This document shows, one piece after another, positions 35,729 through 45,243 of a stretch of DNA of 64,000 nucleotides. Origin of the DNA: Mastigocoleus sp. MO_188.B34. Its GTDB lineage: Bacteria; Cyanobacteriota; Cyanobacteriia; Cyanobacteriales; Nostocaceae. A model generated the notes under the pieces. The model did no database searches and was not told the origin of the DNA. It saw only the letters and a list, made by a program, of their open reading frames with translations. The stretch covers positions 62,001 through 126,000 of the forward strand of contig NZ_JASJDK010000016.1 of assembly GCF_030065675.1 (NCBI RefSeq), written 5' to 3'. The translations under genes were made by a program, and so were the position numbers. The first letter of the stretch is position 1; every line of letters starts with the position of its first letter.

Positions 35729-38581
35729 ATGGTACCAGCGGTGTTAAATAATCGTTATCGCATCATTAGAACGTTGGGAAAAGGTGGTTTTGGCAAAACT
35801 TTTCTAGCGGAAGATACCCATCTTCCTTCCCGACGTATTTGTGTTATCAAACAATTAAAACCTGTAGTAGAGAAGCCACATGTCTATCAACTTATGCAGG
35901 AAAGGTTTGCACGTGAAGCTGCAATTTTAGAAGAATTGGGTGAAGAGAATAATCAAATACCAAAACTATATGCCTATTTTGTCGAAAATGAACAGTTTTA
36001 TTTGGTTCAAGAATTAATTGATGGTTTAACTTTAAGTCAAAAATTACGGCAAGAAGGAGTTTTTAGCGAGGATTTAGTTCAAAATATTTTAATAGATATT
36101 TTATATGTTTTGGATTATATTCATTCCAAAGGAATTATCCATAGAGATATTAAGCCAGGAAATATTATTTATCGAGAAAAAGATTCTAAAGCTGTTTTAA
36201 TTGATTTTGGCATTGCCAAGGAAATTGTTAACCCCACAATAGAATTAGGGGGTGAAGTTACTAATACAATAGTAATTGGTACTCCTGGTTTTATGCCACC
36301 AGAACAAGCTGTAGGAAAACCAATATTTGCTAGCGATATTTACAGTTTGGGAATGACAGCAATTGCTCTATTGACCGGAGTCTCTCCCAACAAATTACAG
36401 AATAATCCTCAAACCGGCGAAACAATTTGGGAATCGAGGAGGGATATTAGCAGTTTTCTCAAAAATATTTTAAATCGCGCCACAAAAATCAATCCTAGCG
36501 ATCGCTTTCCAAATGCAAAGGCGATGTTAGCAGCTTTACAACCACAAGATCAACTTTTCTCATATCGGGCTTTATCAGAGCAAGATTTATCAGTTAGATC
36601 CTCAGAAGGTCAAATTCCCAATAATCAAACTTCTCAAAATATAATTTCCCAAAATATAATTTCCCAAAATAAAGCTTCACCCCACCGGGGAGAAAATTGG
36701 AAGCGACCCGAACCGGATAATCTCAGCCAAGATAATATTAACCAGGTTCAAACTCAGCCACCGGGTTTATCTAAAATCAATTTAAATACACCAATCAGTA
36801 ATCAATATAGTCAGCAAAGTTATCGCAACCGCCAAATATTACTCAACAAGGTAACAAACTATTGGGTAAAAGGTGTTTTAGAAACTTCTTTACATGGAGT
36901 AGCTTTAATTGAATTAGGTTTAGAAAATCGTCTAGATGTTTTAGCCCATCCTTGGGGAATGTTATGGGAAACTAGCGAACAAACACGACAGGAAATAAGT
37001 CAAAATACCAAAGCTATCGATATATTTTTACAAATGGGAACTGGTCGTTCCTTATTAATACTAGGCGAACCGGGTTCGGGTAAAACTACAACATTACTAG
37101 AAATTACCCGTGATTTAATTAGAATTGTTCAACAAAATATCAACCAACCTATCCCAGTAGTATTCAATCTTTCTACTTGGACTAATCCCAAAATAACTAT
37201 TGATAAATGGTTAGTTAAAGAACTTAATGCGAGCTACCAAGTCTCTAAAGAAATTGCTCATAAATGGATAGAGAATCAACAATTATTATTACTTTTAGAT
37301 GGTTTAGATGAAGTAAATTCTAGTTTGAGAGATGCTTGTGTCGCAGCAATTAATCAATTTTGCCAAAATTATGGTGAAACAGAAATTATAGTTTGTAGTC
37401 GAATCAAAGATTACCAAAATTTATCTCATCAACTCCACTTTCAAACTGCGATCTATATTCAACCCCTAACTTTAGAACAGGTATATCAATATCTTCAAAA
37501 TCTCGGTACAGAGCTTTCTGCTCTCAAACAAGCACTTCAAACCAATGAAACATTACAAGAATTAGCAAAATCGCCCTTAATGCTAAATATTATGACCTTA
37601 GCCTATCAGGGTATATCGATTACAGAACTACCAGGAATGACTTTGGAGGAACATCGTCAACATTTATTTGATAAATACGTCCAAAGAATGTTTGAGAGAA
37701 GGGTTACAAAACATAGTTACTCAAAAAGTCAATCTATCTACTGGTTGAGTTGGTTAGCTCAAAAACTAAAAGAGCGATCGCAAACAGTATTTTTAATTGA
37801 AAGAATGCAGCCCGACCTGTTACCTAAAAATTTATATCGACTTTACATATTATGTTCTTTACTTACATTTACTGGTATTGGATGGTTAGTTGCAATACAT
37901 GTAATTAAAACAATACCTCCAGAGAAAGCAATAATATCCCTTTCACTCACCATTGTATTTTTCTGGCTATATTTTGGTTTAAATCGAATTAATCCGGTGG
38001 AAACACTGCAATGGTCGTGGAAAAGTGCAAGAAAAAATCTAGTTAAAGGAATGATTTATGGATTAACTTTAGGTATACTACTTAAACTAAATGTCACCGA
38101 TATAGAATTAGAAAAAGTATTGGTAGGTATTGTCAGCTTTGATTTTTCTGTATGGATGCGGGCGATCAGAGGAATTATTTTTGGCTTGAGTATGGGATTA
38201 TTTTTTGTCATAATTCGTGGTTTTACAGGACCGAGAATTCAAAAGTTTGCAAATCCAGGTCAAGGAATTAGAAAATCAGCCAAAAATTCATTATTGTTCG
38301 GAATGATTGGAGCATCAATACTTCGTTTCACAGCAACTATGTTGGGTTGGAGCGTTAATGGATGGACAATTTTTGGGTTTAGTTTTGGTATCGTTGCTGG
38401 TGGTGTTGATACCTGCATTAAACATATTATTATACGCATACTTCTATTCCAGAGAGGTTCTATCCCTTGGAATTATGCTCGTTTTTTGGACTACGCTACA
38501 GAAAGAATTTTCTTACAGAAAGTTGGTGGTGGTTATATTTTTATTCATAGATTACTTTTAGAATATTTTGCTCGAATGTAA
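35729..38581 (+). CDS. Ser/Thr kinase-NACHT-membrane fusion protein
   Basis: Protein of 950 residues. Residues about 10-275 are a kinase (GKGGFGKTFLAED; CVIKQLK; IIHRDIKPGNIIY; LIDFGIAKE; GTPGFMPPEQ). A Gln/Asn-rich linker follows. The NACHT NTPase has Walker A LGEPGSGKTTT near residue 447, PIPVVFNLSTWTNPK, Walker B LLLLLDGLDEVN near 520 and IIVCSRIKDY. Residues about 705-890 hold several membrane segments. The C-terminus RGSIPWNYARFLDYATERIF, then VGGGYIFIHRLLLEYFARM, matches the NACHT protein at 25111. Sensing by the NACHT part could control the kinase, or the reverse. A role in stress or defence signalling is inference from architecture. Confidence 0.9.
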   Translation: MVPAVLNNRYRIIRTLGKGGFGKTFLAEDTHLPSRRICVIKQLKPVVEKPHVYQLMQERFAREAAILEELGEENNQIPKLYAYFVENEQFYLVQELIDGLTLSQKLRQEGVFSEDLVQNILIDILYVLDYIHSKGIIHRDIKPGNIIYREKDSKAVLIDFGIAKEIVNPTIELGGEVTNTIVIGTPGFMPPEQAVGKPIFASDIYSLGMTAIALLTGVSPNKLQNNPQTGETIWESRRDISSFLKNILNRATKINPSDRFPNAKAMLAALQPQDQLFSYRALSEQDLSVRSSEGQIPNNQTSQNIISQNIISQNKASPHRGENWKRPEPDNLSQDNINQVQTQPPGLSKINLNTPISNQYSQQSYRNRQILLNKVTNYWVKGVLETSLHGVALIELGLENRLDVLAHPWGMLWETSEQTRQEISQNTKAIDIFLQMGTGRSLLILGEPGSGKTTTLLEITRDLIRIVQQNINQPIPVVFNLSTWTNPKITIDKWLVKELNASYQVSKEIAHKWIENQQLLLLLDGLDEVNSSLRDACVAAINQFCQNYGETEIIVCSRIKDYQNLSHQLHFQTAIYIQPLTLEQVYQYLQNLGTELSALKQALQTNETLQELAKSPLMLNIMTLAYQGISITELPGMTLEEHRQHLFDKYVQRMFERRVTKHSYSKSQSIYWLSWLAQKLKERSQTVFLIERMQPDLLPKNLYRLYILCSLLTFTGIGWLVAIHVIKTIPPEKAIISLSLTIVFFWLYFGLNRINPVETLQWSWKSARKNLVKGMIYGLTLGILLKLNVTDIELEKVLVGIVSFDFSVWMRAIRGIIFGLSMGLFFVIIRGFTGPRIQKFANPGQGIRKSAKNSLLFGMIGASILRFTATMLGWSVNGWTIFGFSFGIVAGGVDTCIKHIIIRILLFQRGSIPWNYARFLDYATERIFLQKVGGGYIFIHRLLLEYFARM

Positions 38582-38723
38582 CTATAAATACAGAAAATAA
38601 TAATTTGATTTATTTTTATACAAAAAATTATATATTACATAGTTTTGTCGGTATATAGAGACTTATCGTAGGATAGGGTGTTAAGATTTTACATAATTAA
38701 ATATACTCCCAATCGATGTTTCC

Positions 38724-38972
38724 ATGTCTACATCCCCCGAAACCAGAAGTACTACCGTTGAAATTCAACTTAGCGAAGAAGAAAAGCAAACATTGGAAAC
38801 AGCTGCTGCTAGTAGGTCTTTAAGTTTAAGTGAATATCTGCGTGAAATTGCTTTAATTGCAGCAAAAGAAGAAACTATACAACCACAATCGACTTTACTT
38901 TCTGAAGGAGAATGGGAAATTTTTCTTTCCTTATTAGAAGGTCCAACAGAAATCAATGACAATAATTTTTAA
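38724..38972 (+). CDS. DUF1778 (TacA-like) ribbon-helix-helix antitoxin, orphan
   Basis: Protein of 82 residues. The N-terminal ribbon-helix-helix is clear: STTVEIQLSEEEKQTLETAA followed by RSLSLSEYLREIALIAAKE. The C-terminal part (LLSEGEWEIFLSLLEGPTEI) is the toxin-wrapping segment of DUF1778 antitoxins, but it stops about ten residues earlier than usual. Family members normally precede or overlap a GNAT toxin that acetylates aminoacyl-tRNA. No such frame follows in the next 590 bases, so this is an orphan or remnant, or a repressor that has lost its toxin. Confidence 0.82.
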   Translation: MSTSPETRSTTVEIQLSEEEKQTLETAAASRSLSLSEYLREIALIAAKEETIQPQSTLLSEGEWEIFLSLLEGPTEINDNNF

Positions 38973-39561
38973 TTAAAATCAATTCTTTTTTATATACTCT
39001 AAAAGCTAGATTATTTCATTGATTAATATGCATTTAATTGGATAAATAAAATAATAAGTATTATAGGGTCTTTTAACTAAATATTTTTGGATTAAAAATT
39101 TAAAATAATGGAATTTATACAATTTAGTATCTTGACTCTTGGCAGTTTCACAAAACAAATATTTCAATTCTACACCTTGTGAGATATATATTTTTTAGGT
39201 CAAATTAAATATTAAATGTCTATGACTTAAATCACAAAAATCTGTGTAAAATACTTTATGCGTATATATTTACTTAAGAAAAACAGAAAAAGAGTTAAGT
39301 TTGAGTACAATAAATGCTTACCTTACATTAACTTTGCTTAAATTCCTGCGAGTTGTGAAATAAGCAATTAAGAATCAAATATTACAATTTTATCGGCTTT
39401 ATCGATATCTTTATGAATATGTAAAAAGTTGATTATCTCTATCATTTTATAAAATTTTTTTAGGAGGTGCGGGTTAAAATATCTAAGTATTAAGTGCAGG
39501 CAAAATGTCAAATTTACAACTTTCGCGATAGTACTTAAATTTATTTTATTTAATCCCACTT
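38973..39561. other. AT-rich intergenic region
   Basis: About 590 bases with no supported gene. No trace of a GNAT toxin was seen after the DUF1778 gene. Confidence 0.5.
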
Positions 39562-39882
39562 ATGTTTTTAATTTCTTCAGGTGTTAGTCTAAATACTTTT
39601 TTGGATTGGTTATCCCACGAAGTATTAACAACTTTTAAGTTACAGCAAAATCAGACATACGATTACACTGGTTTAGTTGCTGGGCGTGATTATGTGTTTG
39701 AAATCCTTGATAATGACTGCACCAGAGGTTGTATGACTGCTAGATGGAAAAATATTAAATGTGGAGACTATATAATTTTAGCTAATGCTTCGGGGTCTCA
39801 GAAGTATCAAGTTGAAGAAATCGATTATTATTCTGAACCTGCGGATATGTGGATGGCTTTGCTCAAGCAAGTTAATGAATAA
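39562..39882 (+). CDS. Hypothetical protein, family not recognised
   Basis: Protein of 106 residues, apparently cytosolic. The sequence looks genuine: FLDWLSHEVLTTFKLQQNQT, YTGLVAGRDYVFEILDNDCT, RGCMTARWKNIKCGDYIILA, ADMWMALLKQ. Three cysteines cluster in the middle (CTRGCM and IKC). No known motif is apparent. It is monocistronic, 310 bases before putA on the same strand. Confidence 0.6.
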   Translation: MFLISSGVSLNTFLDWLSHEVLTTFKLQQNQTYDYTGLVAGRDYVFEILDNDCTRGCMTARWKNIKCGDYIILANASGSQKYQVEEIDYYSEPADMWMALLKQVNE

Positions 39883-40194
39883 ATTCTTTATATAAGTTTT
39901 TGATGGGTGCTAATCTATTGTTTTTCAGTTTATGGCTAACGCCACGCCCTTACGGGCTACAGTTAACAGTTGTCAGTTACTAATCCCCCATATGACGCAG
40001 TGCTTATGGCTCTTAGCGGAGCGTGACGCCAGTCATACGCCACGCTTCCGCTAACGCCAATCCCCACCCAATCTCCAACCCCCAAAACATTATAAAATTT
40101 CCTGACGAATATGGTGGTAATAGAATCCAAGCGCCACAATAGATACATAGGTTTTCTCAGGAAAACTTGATATTTTATAAGGAGTCTACCACCA

Positions 40195-43100
40195 GTGGTT
40201 GCACAAGCAAATCAAGATATCTACGAAGCTAAGACCCAGGAAATAGCTAGACAACTTTTAACTGCGCAAAAAGAAGGCGGTTCCATATTTTCTTCTTTGC
40301 GCGATCGCATGCGTTGGGATGATAAAATCCTTGCATGGGCTATGAGTAATCCTGGATTGCGGGTACAGTTATTTCGTTTCATTGATACCCTCCCAGCACT
40401 ACAAAGTAAACCGGAAATTGCGAGACATTTACAAGAGTATCTAAGTGATGAGTCTGTGGAGCTACCCTCAGCACTTAAAGGGATGCTCAATTTTGCTAGC
40501 CCCGAATCACCTCCAGGACAAATTACAGCTACGACTGTTTCTAAAGCAGTAGAAACTTTGGCTCAAAAATATATTTCTGGAGAAAATATCAAACAAGCTC
40601 TCAAAACCATTGAAAGATTGCGCAAGGATAAAATGGCTTTTACCGTGGATCTACTCGGTGAAGCGGTGATTACAGAGATAGAGGCTCAAGCTTATTTAGA
40701 AAGCTATTTGAAGTTAATGGAACAGTTAGCAGAAGCTGCTAAAAGTTGGAAAACTGTAACATTAATTGACGAAGCTAATGGAGAACAATTACCAAAAGTT
40801 CAAGTTTCGGTTAAATTAACAGCTTTTTATTCCCAGTTCGATCCCCTCGATGAACAAGGAAGTGAGGAACAGGTTACTTCACGCATTCGCACTCTACTAA
40901 ATCGCGCCCAAGAGTTAGGAGTTGCAGTCCATTTTGATATGGAACAGTATATCTACAAAGATATAACTTTCAAGATTTTGAAAAAACTATTAATGGAGGA
41001 TGAATTTAGACAACGTACAGATATTGGTATGACAGTGCAAGCCTATTTGCATGACAGTAAAGAGGATGCTCAAGACTTAATTAACTGGGCTAAAGAGCGG
41101 GGTTATCCGATTAATATCCGTTTGGTTAAAGGTGCGTATTGGGATCAAGAAACTATCAAAGCGACACAAAAACATTGGGACATACCGGTTTATAACGATA
41201 AGGCTGCAACGGATATTAATTTTGAATTTATAACTCAATTATTGTTAGAGAATCATCAATACGTTTATGCTGCAATTGGTAGCCATAATATTAGATCCCT
41301 TTCCCGCGCGATCGCAATTGCTGAAAGTTTAAATGTTCCTCCTCGTTCCTTTGAAATGCAAGTCCTCTATGGTATGGGGGATAAAATTGCTGCAACTTTA
41401 GCTGATAAGGGTTATCGGACAAGAGTTTACTGTCCTTACGGTAAATTGTTACCGGGAATGGCGTATTTAATTCGTCGTCTCTTAGAAAATACTGCTAATA
41501 GTTCCTTCCTGCGGCAAAATATGGAGGATCGTCCCCCTGAGGAGTTATTAGCTCCACCGGTTCCCAAACAGAAAGGAGAAATAAGGGAAAGTAACGGAAA
41601 AGCAAATGAGAATGGTAATTCTAGTGTTGCTGCTCCCATTACAGGTGGTTTTCCCGGTGCTGCTGATACCGATTATGCTAAGGAAGAAGCAAGAAATATT
41701 GCCCAAAATGCAATCACAACTGTTCGTCAACAACTCGGTAAAACATATTTACCTTTGATTAATGGCGAATATGTTAATACTGAGAATTTTGTAAATTCCC
41801 TGAACCCCTCAAATTATAATGAGGTTGTAGGTAAAATCGGACTTATCAGTGTAGACCAAGCCGAAACCGCCATTCAAGCTGCAAAAAAAGCCTTTCCCGG
41901 TTGGCGAAAAACCCCTGTAAAAGAACGTGCGGGAATTTTACGCAAAGCTGCAGATTTAATGGAACAACGTCGCGCCGAATTAGCTGCTTGGGTAGTATTT
42001 GAAGTAGGAAAAGCCCTCAAGGAAGCAGATGCAGAAGTTAGCGAAGCGATCGACTTTTGTCGTTACTACGCTGACGAAATGGAGCGTTTAGATCGGGGTT
42101 ATAACTATGATATTTCCGGCGAGACAAATCGTTGTGTTTACCAACCACGGGGAATTGCAGTTGTAATTTCACCTTGGAATTATCCAATTGCGATCGCGAC
42201 AGGAATGACAGTTGCAGCTTTGGTTACTGGTAACTGTACCTTACTTAAACCTGCGGAGACATCTTCAGTAATTGCAGCAAAAATTGCAGAAGTTTTGGTA
42301 GAAGCAGGAATTCCTCAAGGTGTATTTCAATATGTACCGGGTAAAGGTTCCGTAGTTGGTTCCTACTTAGTGAATCATCCCGAAACCCATATTATTGCTT
42401 TTACAGGTTCCCAAGAAGTTGGTTGTCGAATTTATGCAGATGCGGCTATTTTGCGATCGGGACAAAAGCACTTAAAGCGGGTAATTGCGGAGATGGGCGG
42501 TAAAAATGCGGTCATAGTCGATGAAAGTGCTGATTTGGATCAAGCTGTGGACGGAATTGTCATGTCAGCCTTTGGGTATAGTGGACAAAAGTGTTCTGCA
42601 TGTTCCCGAGTGGTAGTTTTAGAAAGTGTTTACGATAGTTTTTTGGAAAGGTTTGTCGAAGCAACAAAATCCTTAAATATTGGTAAATCGGAATTACCTT
42701 CAACTCAAGTTGTACCAGTGATTGATGCTACAGCCCAATCTAGAATCCGCGAATATATTGTTAAGGGTAAAGCCGAAGCACGGGTTGCTTTGGAAATGTC
42801 AGCACCGGAAGGTGGTTATTTTGTCGGTCCAGTAATCTTTGCAGATGTTACACCGGATGCGGTAATAGCTCAGGAAGAAATTTTTGGTCCGGTGGTAGCG
42901 GTAATTAAAGTTAAAGATTTTCAGCAAGGATTAGAAGTTGCAAATAATACTAATTATGCTTTAACTGGCGGGCTTTATTCTCGTACTCCTTCCCATATTG
43001 AGCAAGCAGAGGAAGATTTTGAAGTCGGTAATTTGTATATTAACCGTAATACTACTGGGGCGATAGTATCGCGACAGCCCTTTGGTGGGTTTAAACTTTC

Positions 43101-43215
43101 TGGTGTTGGTTTTAAAGCTGGCGGTCCAGATTATTTGTTACAATTCCTCGAACCACGTACGATTACGGAGAATATTCAACGTCAAGGTTTTGCACCGATA
43201 GAAGGAGCAGATTAA
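40195..43215 (+). CDS. putA: Bifunctional proline dehydrogenase / 1-pyrroline-5-carboxylate dehydrogenase (PutA)
   Basis: Protein of 1006 residues, the short PutA type without a DNA-binding domain. The start is GTG at 40195, with AAGGAG upstream. The N-terminal PRODH barrel (about 60-450) includes VSVKLTAFYSQFDPLDEQG, INIRLVKGAYWDQETI and FEMQVLYGMGD, and binds FAD. The C-terminal aldehyde dehydrogenase (about 510-990) has ISPWNYPIAIATGM for NAD binding, the catalytic Glu in RVIAEMGGKNA, the catalytic Cys in SGQKCSACSR and EEIFGPVVAVIKV. It oxidises proline to glutamate, channelling the intermediate. A low-complexity linker at 455-485 joins the halves. A strong terminator follows. Confidence 0.96.
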   Translation: MVAQANQDIYEAKTQEIARQLLTAQKEGGSIFSSLRDRMRWDDKILAWAMSNPGLRVQLFRFIDTLPALQSKPEIARHLQEYLSDESVELPSALKGMLNFASPESPPGQITATTVSKAVETLAQKYISGENIKQALKTIERLRKDKMAFTVDLLGEAVITEIEAQAYLESYLKLMEQLAEAAKSWKTVTLIDEANGEQLPKVQVSVKLTAFYSQFDPLDEQGSEEQVTSRIRTLLNRAQELGVAVHFDMEQYIYKDITFKILKKLLMEDEFRQRTDIGMTVQAYLHDSKEDAQDLINWAKERGYPINIRLVKGAYWDQETIKATQKHWDIPVYNDKAATDINFEFITQLLLENHQYVYAAIGSHNIRSLSRAIAIAESLNVPPRSFEMQVLYGMGDKIAATLADKGYRTRVYCPYGKLLPGMAYLIRRLLENTANSSFLRQNMEDRPPEELLAPPVPKQKGEIRESNGKANENGNSSVAAPITGGFPGAADTDYAKEEARNIAQNAITTVRQQLGKTYLPLINGEYVNTENFVNSLNPSNYNEVVGKIGLISVDQAETAIQAAKKAFPGWRKTPVKERAGILRKAADLMEQRRAELAAWVVFEVGKALKEADAEVSEAIDFCRYYADEMERLDRGYNYDISGETNRCVYQPRGIAVVISPWNYPIAIATGMTVAALVTGNCTLLKPAETSSVIAAKIAEVLVEAGIPQGVFQYVPGKGSVVGSYLVNHPETHIIAFTGSQEVGCRIYADAAILRSGQKHLKRVIAEMGGKNAVIVDESADLDQAVDGIVMSAFGYSGQKCSACSRVVVLESVYDSFLERFVEATKSLNIGKSELPSTQVVPVIDATAQSRIREYIVKGKAEARVALEMSAPEGGYFVGPVIFADVTPDAVIAQEEIFGPVVAVIKVKDFQQGLEVANNTNYALTGGLYSRTPSHIEQAEEDFEVGNLYINRNTTGAIVSRQPFGGFKLSGVGFKAGGPDYLLQFLEPRTITENIQRQGFAPIEGAD

Positions 43216-43229
43216 TTTAAAGTTCCTTA

Positions 43230-43256
43230 AGTCCCCCTATTTTGGGGGATTTTTCA
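43230..43256 (+). terminator. Rho-independent terminator after putA
   Basis: Arms TCCCCC and GGGGGA flank a 6-base loop, followed by TTTTTC. It lies about 16 bases past the putA stop and touches the last degenerate CRISPR repeat. Confidence 0.85.
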
Positions 43257-43720
43257 ATCCCTGATAGGGATAATTTTAATTGCAATCACCAGAAATTTGG
43301 ATTAACAGCTTGATGTTCTATGTTTCAATCCCTAATAGGGATTAATGTTAATTGCAATCCTTGCTTTTTATTTTCTATATTTTTTAAGCTAGCGTTTCAA
43401 TCCCTAATAGGGATTAATGTTAATTGCAATCTGAATTAGAACAACTTAAAGAAGTTAAATTTAAGTTTCAATCCCTAATAGGGATTAATGTTAATTGCAA
43501 TATAGTATTCGCGGAAATGGAGAATCGAATCACAGGTTTCAATCCCTAATAGGGATTAATGTTAATTACAATTTTATAGTCAGGAAGCAGTCTGGCTCGT
43601 TGCCATCTAAGTTTCAATCCCTAATAGGGATTAATGTTAATTGCAATCGGCATCGAAAGAAGTACGTCAACCCAAAACCTTATCTTTCAATCCCTAATAG
43701 GGATTAATGTTAATTGCAAT
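43251..43720 (-). CRISPR. CRISPR array, 7 repeats of 37 nt, 6 spacers
   Basis: Repeat units start at 43251 (degenerate, 36 nt), 43322, 43394, 43465, 43536, 43611 and 43684. Spacers are 34-38 nt (43287-43321, 43359-43393, 43431-43464, 43502-43535, 43573-43610, 43648-43683). Read on the minus strand the repeat runs ATTGCAATTAACATTAATCC to AGGGATTGAAAC, ending in the GAAAC typical of cyanobacterial repeats. This orientation puts the degenerate unit at the trailer end and the leader at 43721 onward. The 43536 copy has one change (ttgcaat to ttacaat), and the 43684 copy differs in its outermost base. No cas gene is in the window, so effectors must be elsewhere or absent. Confidence 0.96.
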
Positions 43721-43990
43721 CGCTCAAAATAGAAGCCTTGCTATATGTAGTTTTCAAGGTACATTTGCGCCAATCAAACTTAAAATACTGTTTCAGCCGA
43801 TTGCTTGTCAAGTACGACCTCCAGAAAAATCGCTACAACCCTTGCAAATCAAAGCTTTCAAGCGTTGCGCCAACCTCATTCCAACCAAAAATCGCTCAAA
43901 AGCATACAGAGCAAGCGTTTCAGCCACTAAATTTAGCAACCCATTTTCAACACCCACAGGTTGGCGCAAAAATCGTAAATTTCAGATAAC
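43721..43990 (-). promoter_or_regulatory. Probable CRISPR leader
   Basis: Non-coding sequence next to the leader-end repeat. It contains three copies of a TTGCGCCAA-type motif (near 43768, 43867 and 43964, alternating orientation) and, beside the first repeat, CCTTGAAAACTACATATAGC (minus strand). The frames crossing this stretch are not genes. Confidence 0.6.
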
Positions 43991-44007
43991 AAGATTATAT
44001 TTTTTTC

Positions 44008-44040
44008 GGTGCGTTACGGCTGACGCCTAACACACCCTAC
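44008..44040. repeat. Dispersed inverted repeat (GGTGCGTTA...TAACACACC)
   Basis: Second copy of the element at 16607-16636, with a different centre. Confidence 0.7.
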
Positions 44041-44114
44041 TCTAGCAATTAAATTTAGAAATTCTAATGTCGGAAATCCTAATTTTGGAAGTCCATAAGA
44101 ATTTACAACTAGAA

Positions 44115-45074
44115 CTACTCGCTTGCTGACTGATAAACCTTCCTTAGCTCATCTAGCGAATCTACAGTTTCTATCGCTTCTAAAACAGCAGATAACTTTT
44201 CGACGTCCTGAATCGACTCGATTTCCGGTAATAAACTTTGACCCGATTCTCCAAATTTAAGTTTTAATCCCAAAGCAATTCCTTTGATTAATCCTTTCTC
44301 AATTCCTTTCTCAATTCCTTTCTCAATTCCAAGTCGCTCAAAGCTGGTAACGTAACGCATTTTTCTTTCCACCTCTAACTGTTCCAATTCATACTTAAAT
44401 TCTCGTTCTAGTTCAGATGGTAACGTCAACATCCAATCGATAAAAGCCAGTAAATTAATTACCTCTTCCCGTCGAAAACCCTGTTCGTACAACTTTCTGA
44501 CCAAAGCTAACTTTTGCTCTTTGCGTTTCAAGCGATTGCTACGAGTTTCTAAAGCAACTAGGTGAGCCATGACTACTGTTGCGAAAGGGTTACGACTTAC
44601 TTCCAAATCAGCTTGTCTGTGCTTATATTCTAACAATTTAACAATTGGAAACTGAAAATCAACTCGACAACCAAACAAATCATAGCCAAATTGCTTTGGT
44701 CGCCAGTTAATACCTTCATCTCCCAAAACAGCGATCGATGCTACCGGGCGATTATACCTATCAAATATGCGGTAGTTATAACTGTACATCCGTTTGGCAA
44801 AATCAGATTCTTCCTGTGCTTGGACTTCCAAATGTATAAGTATCCAAGATTCTTCTCCACCAACGCGATAAATTTTTACCAACTTATCAACCAGTCGTTT
44901 TCCTAACTCCGCATCTCGAATAACTTGCTGTAGTTCTTGGTCTAAAAATTCTGGTTCTCGCGACCAATCAATTTCCCTATGTGCCTCAGGGAAGAAGAAT
45001 AACATGAATTCTTCATAATATAGTTGTAAAATCTCTTTCCAAGGTGAGTCAAATTCAGTTTGAGGATTGGTCAT
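44115..45074 (-). CDS. Rpn-family PD-(D/E)xK nuclease / transposase-like protein
   Basis: Protein of 319 residues. The N-terminal region FDSPWKEILQLYYEEFMLFF, then FFPEAHREIDW, is followed by LVDKLVKIYRVGGEESWILI and HLEVQAQEESDFAKRMYSYN. There the acidic residue before the strand plus H-x-E-x-Q form the modified PD-(D/E)xK core of the Rpn/YhgA-like family. A helical C-terminus contains the tandem repeat GIEKGIEKGIEKGLIKG typical of the family. Members promote RecA-independent recombination and are very common in cyanobacteria, often as many copies. It lies just beyond the CRISPR leader, with no evident functional link. Confidence 0.85.
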   Translation of the reverse strand: MTNPQTEFDSPWKEILQLYYEEFMLFFFPEAHREIDWSREPEFLDQELQQVIRDAELGKRLVDKLVKIYRVGGEESWILIHLEVQAQEESDFAKRMYSYNYRIFDRYNRPVASIAVLGDEGINWRPKQFGYDLFGCRVDFQFPIVKLLEYKHRQADLEVSRNPFATVVMAHLVALETRSNRLKRKEQKLALVRKLYEQGFRREEVINLLAFIDWMLTLPSELEREFKYELEQLEVERKMRYVTSFERLGIEKGIEKGIEKGLIKGIALGLKLKFGESGQSLLPEIESIQDVEKLSAVLEAIETVDSLDELRKVYQSASE

Positions 45075-45151
45075 TCAAATCGATTTTTATAATTTTTCCA
45101 GTTGATTATCCCAGACAAATACAATGATGCAAATAATTTCACACATGTAAT

Positions 45152-45243
45152 TAGGTAAGGACATAGGTTAACCCTCAAACCTAAGACTAGTAAACTTTTG
45201 ACTGACTCTTACGAGAAAGCTGATACCAATGACTTCCGCGTAG
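45152..45243. repeat. 92-base paired non-coding element, copy 1
   Basis: Aligns without gaps to 61831-61922 over 92 bases with about 21 mismatches by hand. The shared core is TCTTACGAGAAAG. It lies upstream of the minus-strand Rpn gene. Confidence 0.8.

Noticed and set aside
43495-44030. Three frames across the CRISPR repeats and leader
   Set aside because: They consist of repeat, spacer and leader sequence. The regular 37-nt repeats fully explain the first part.
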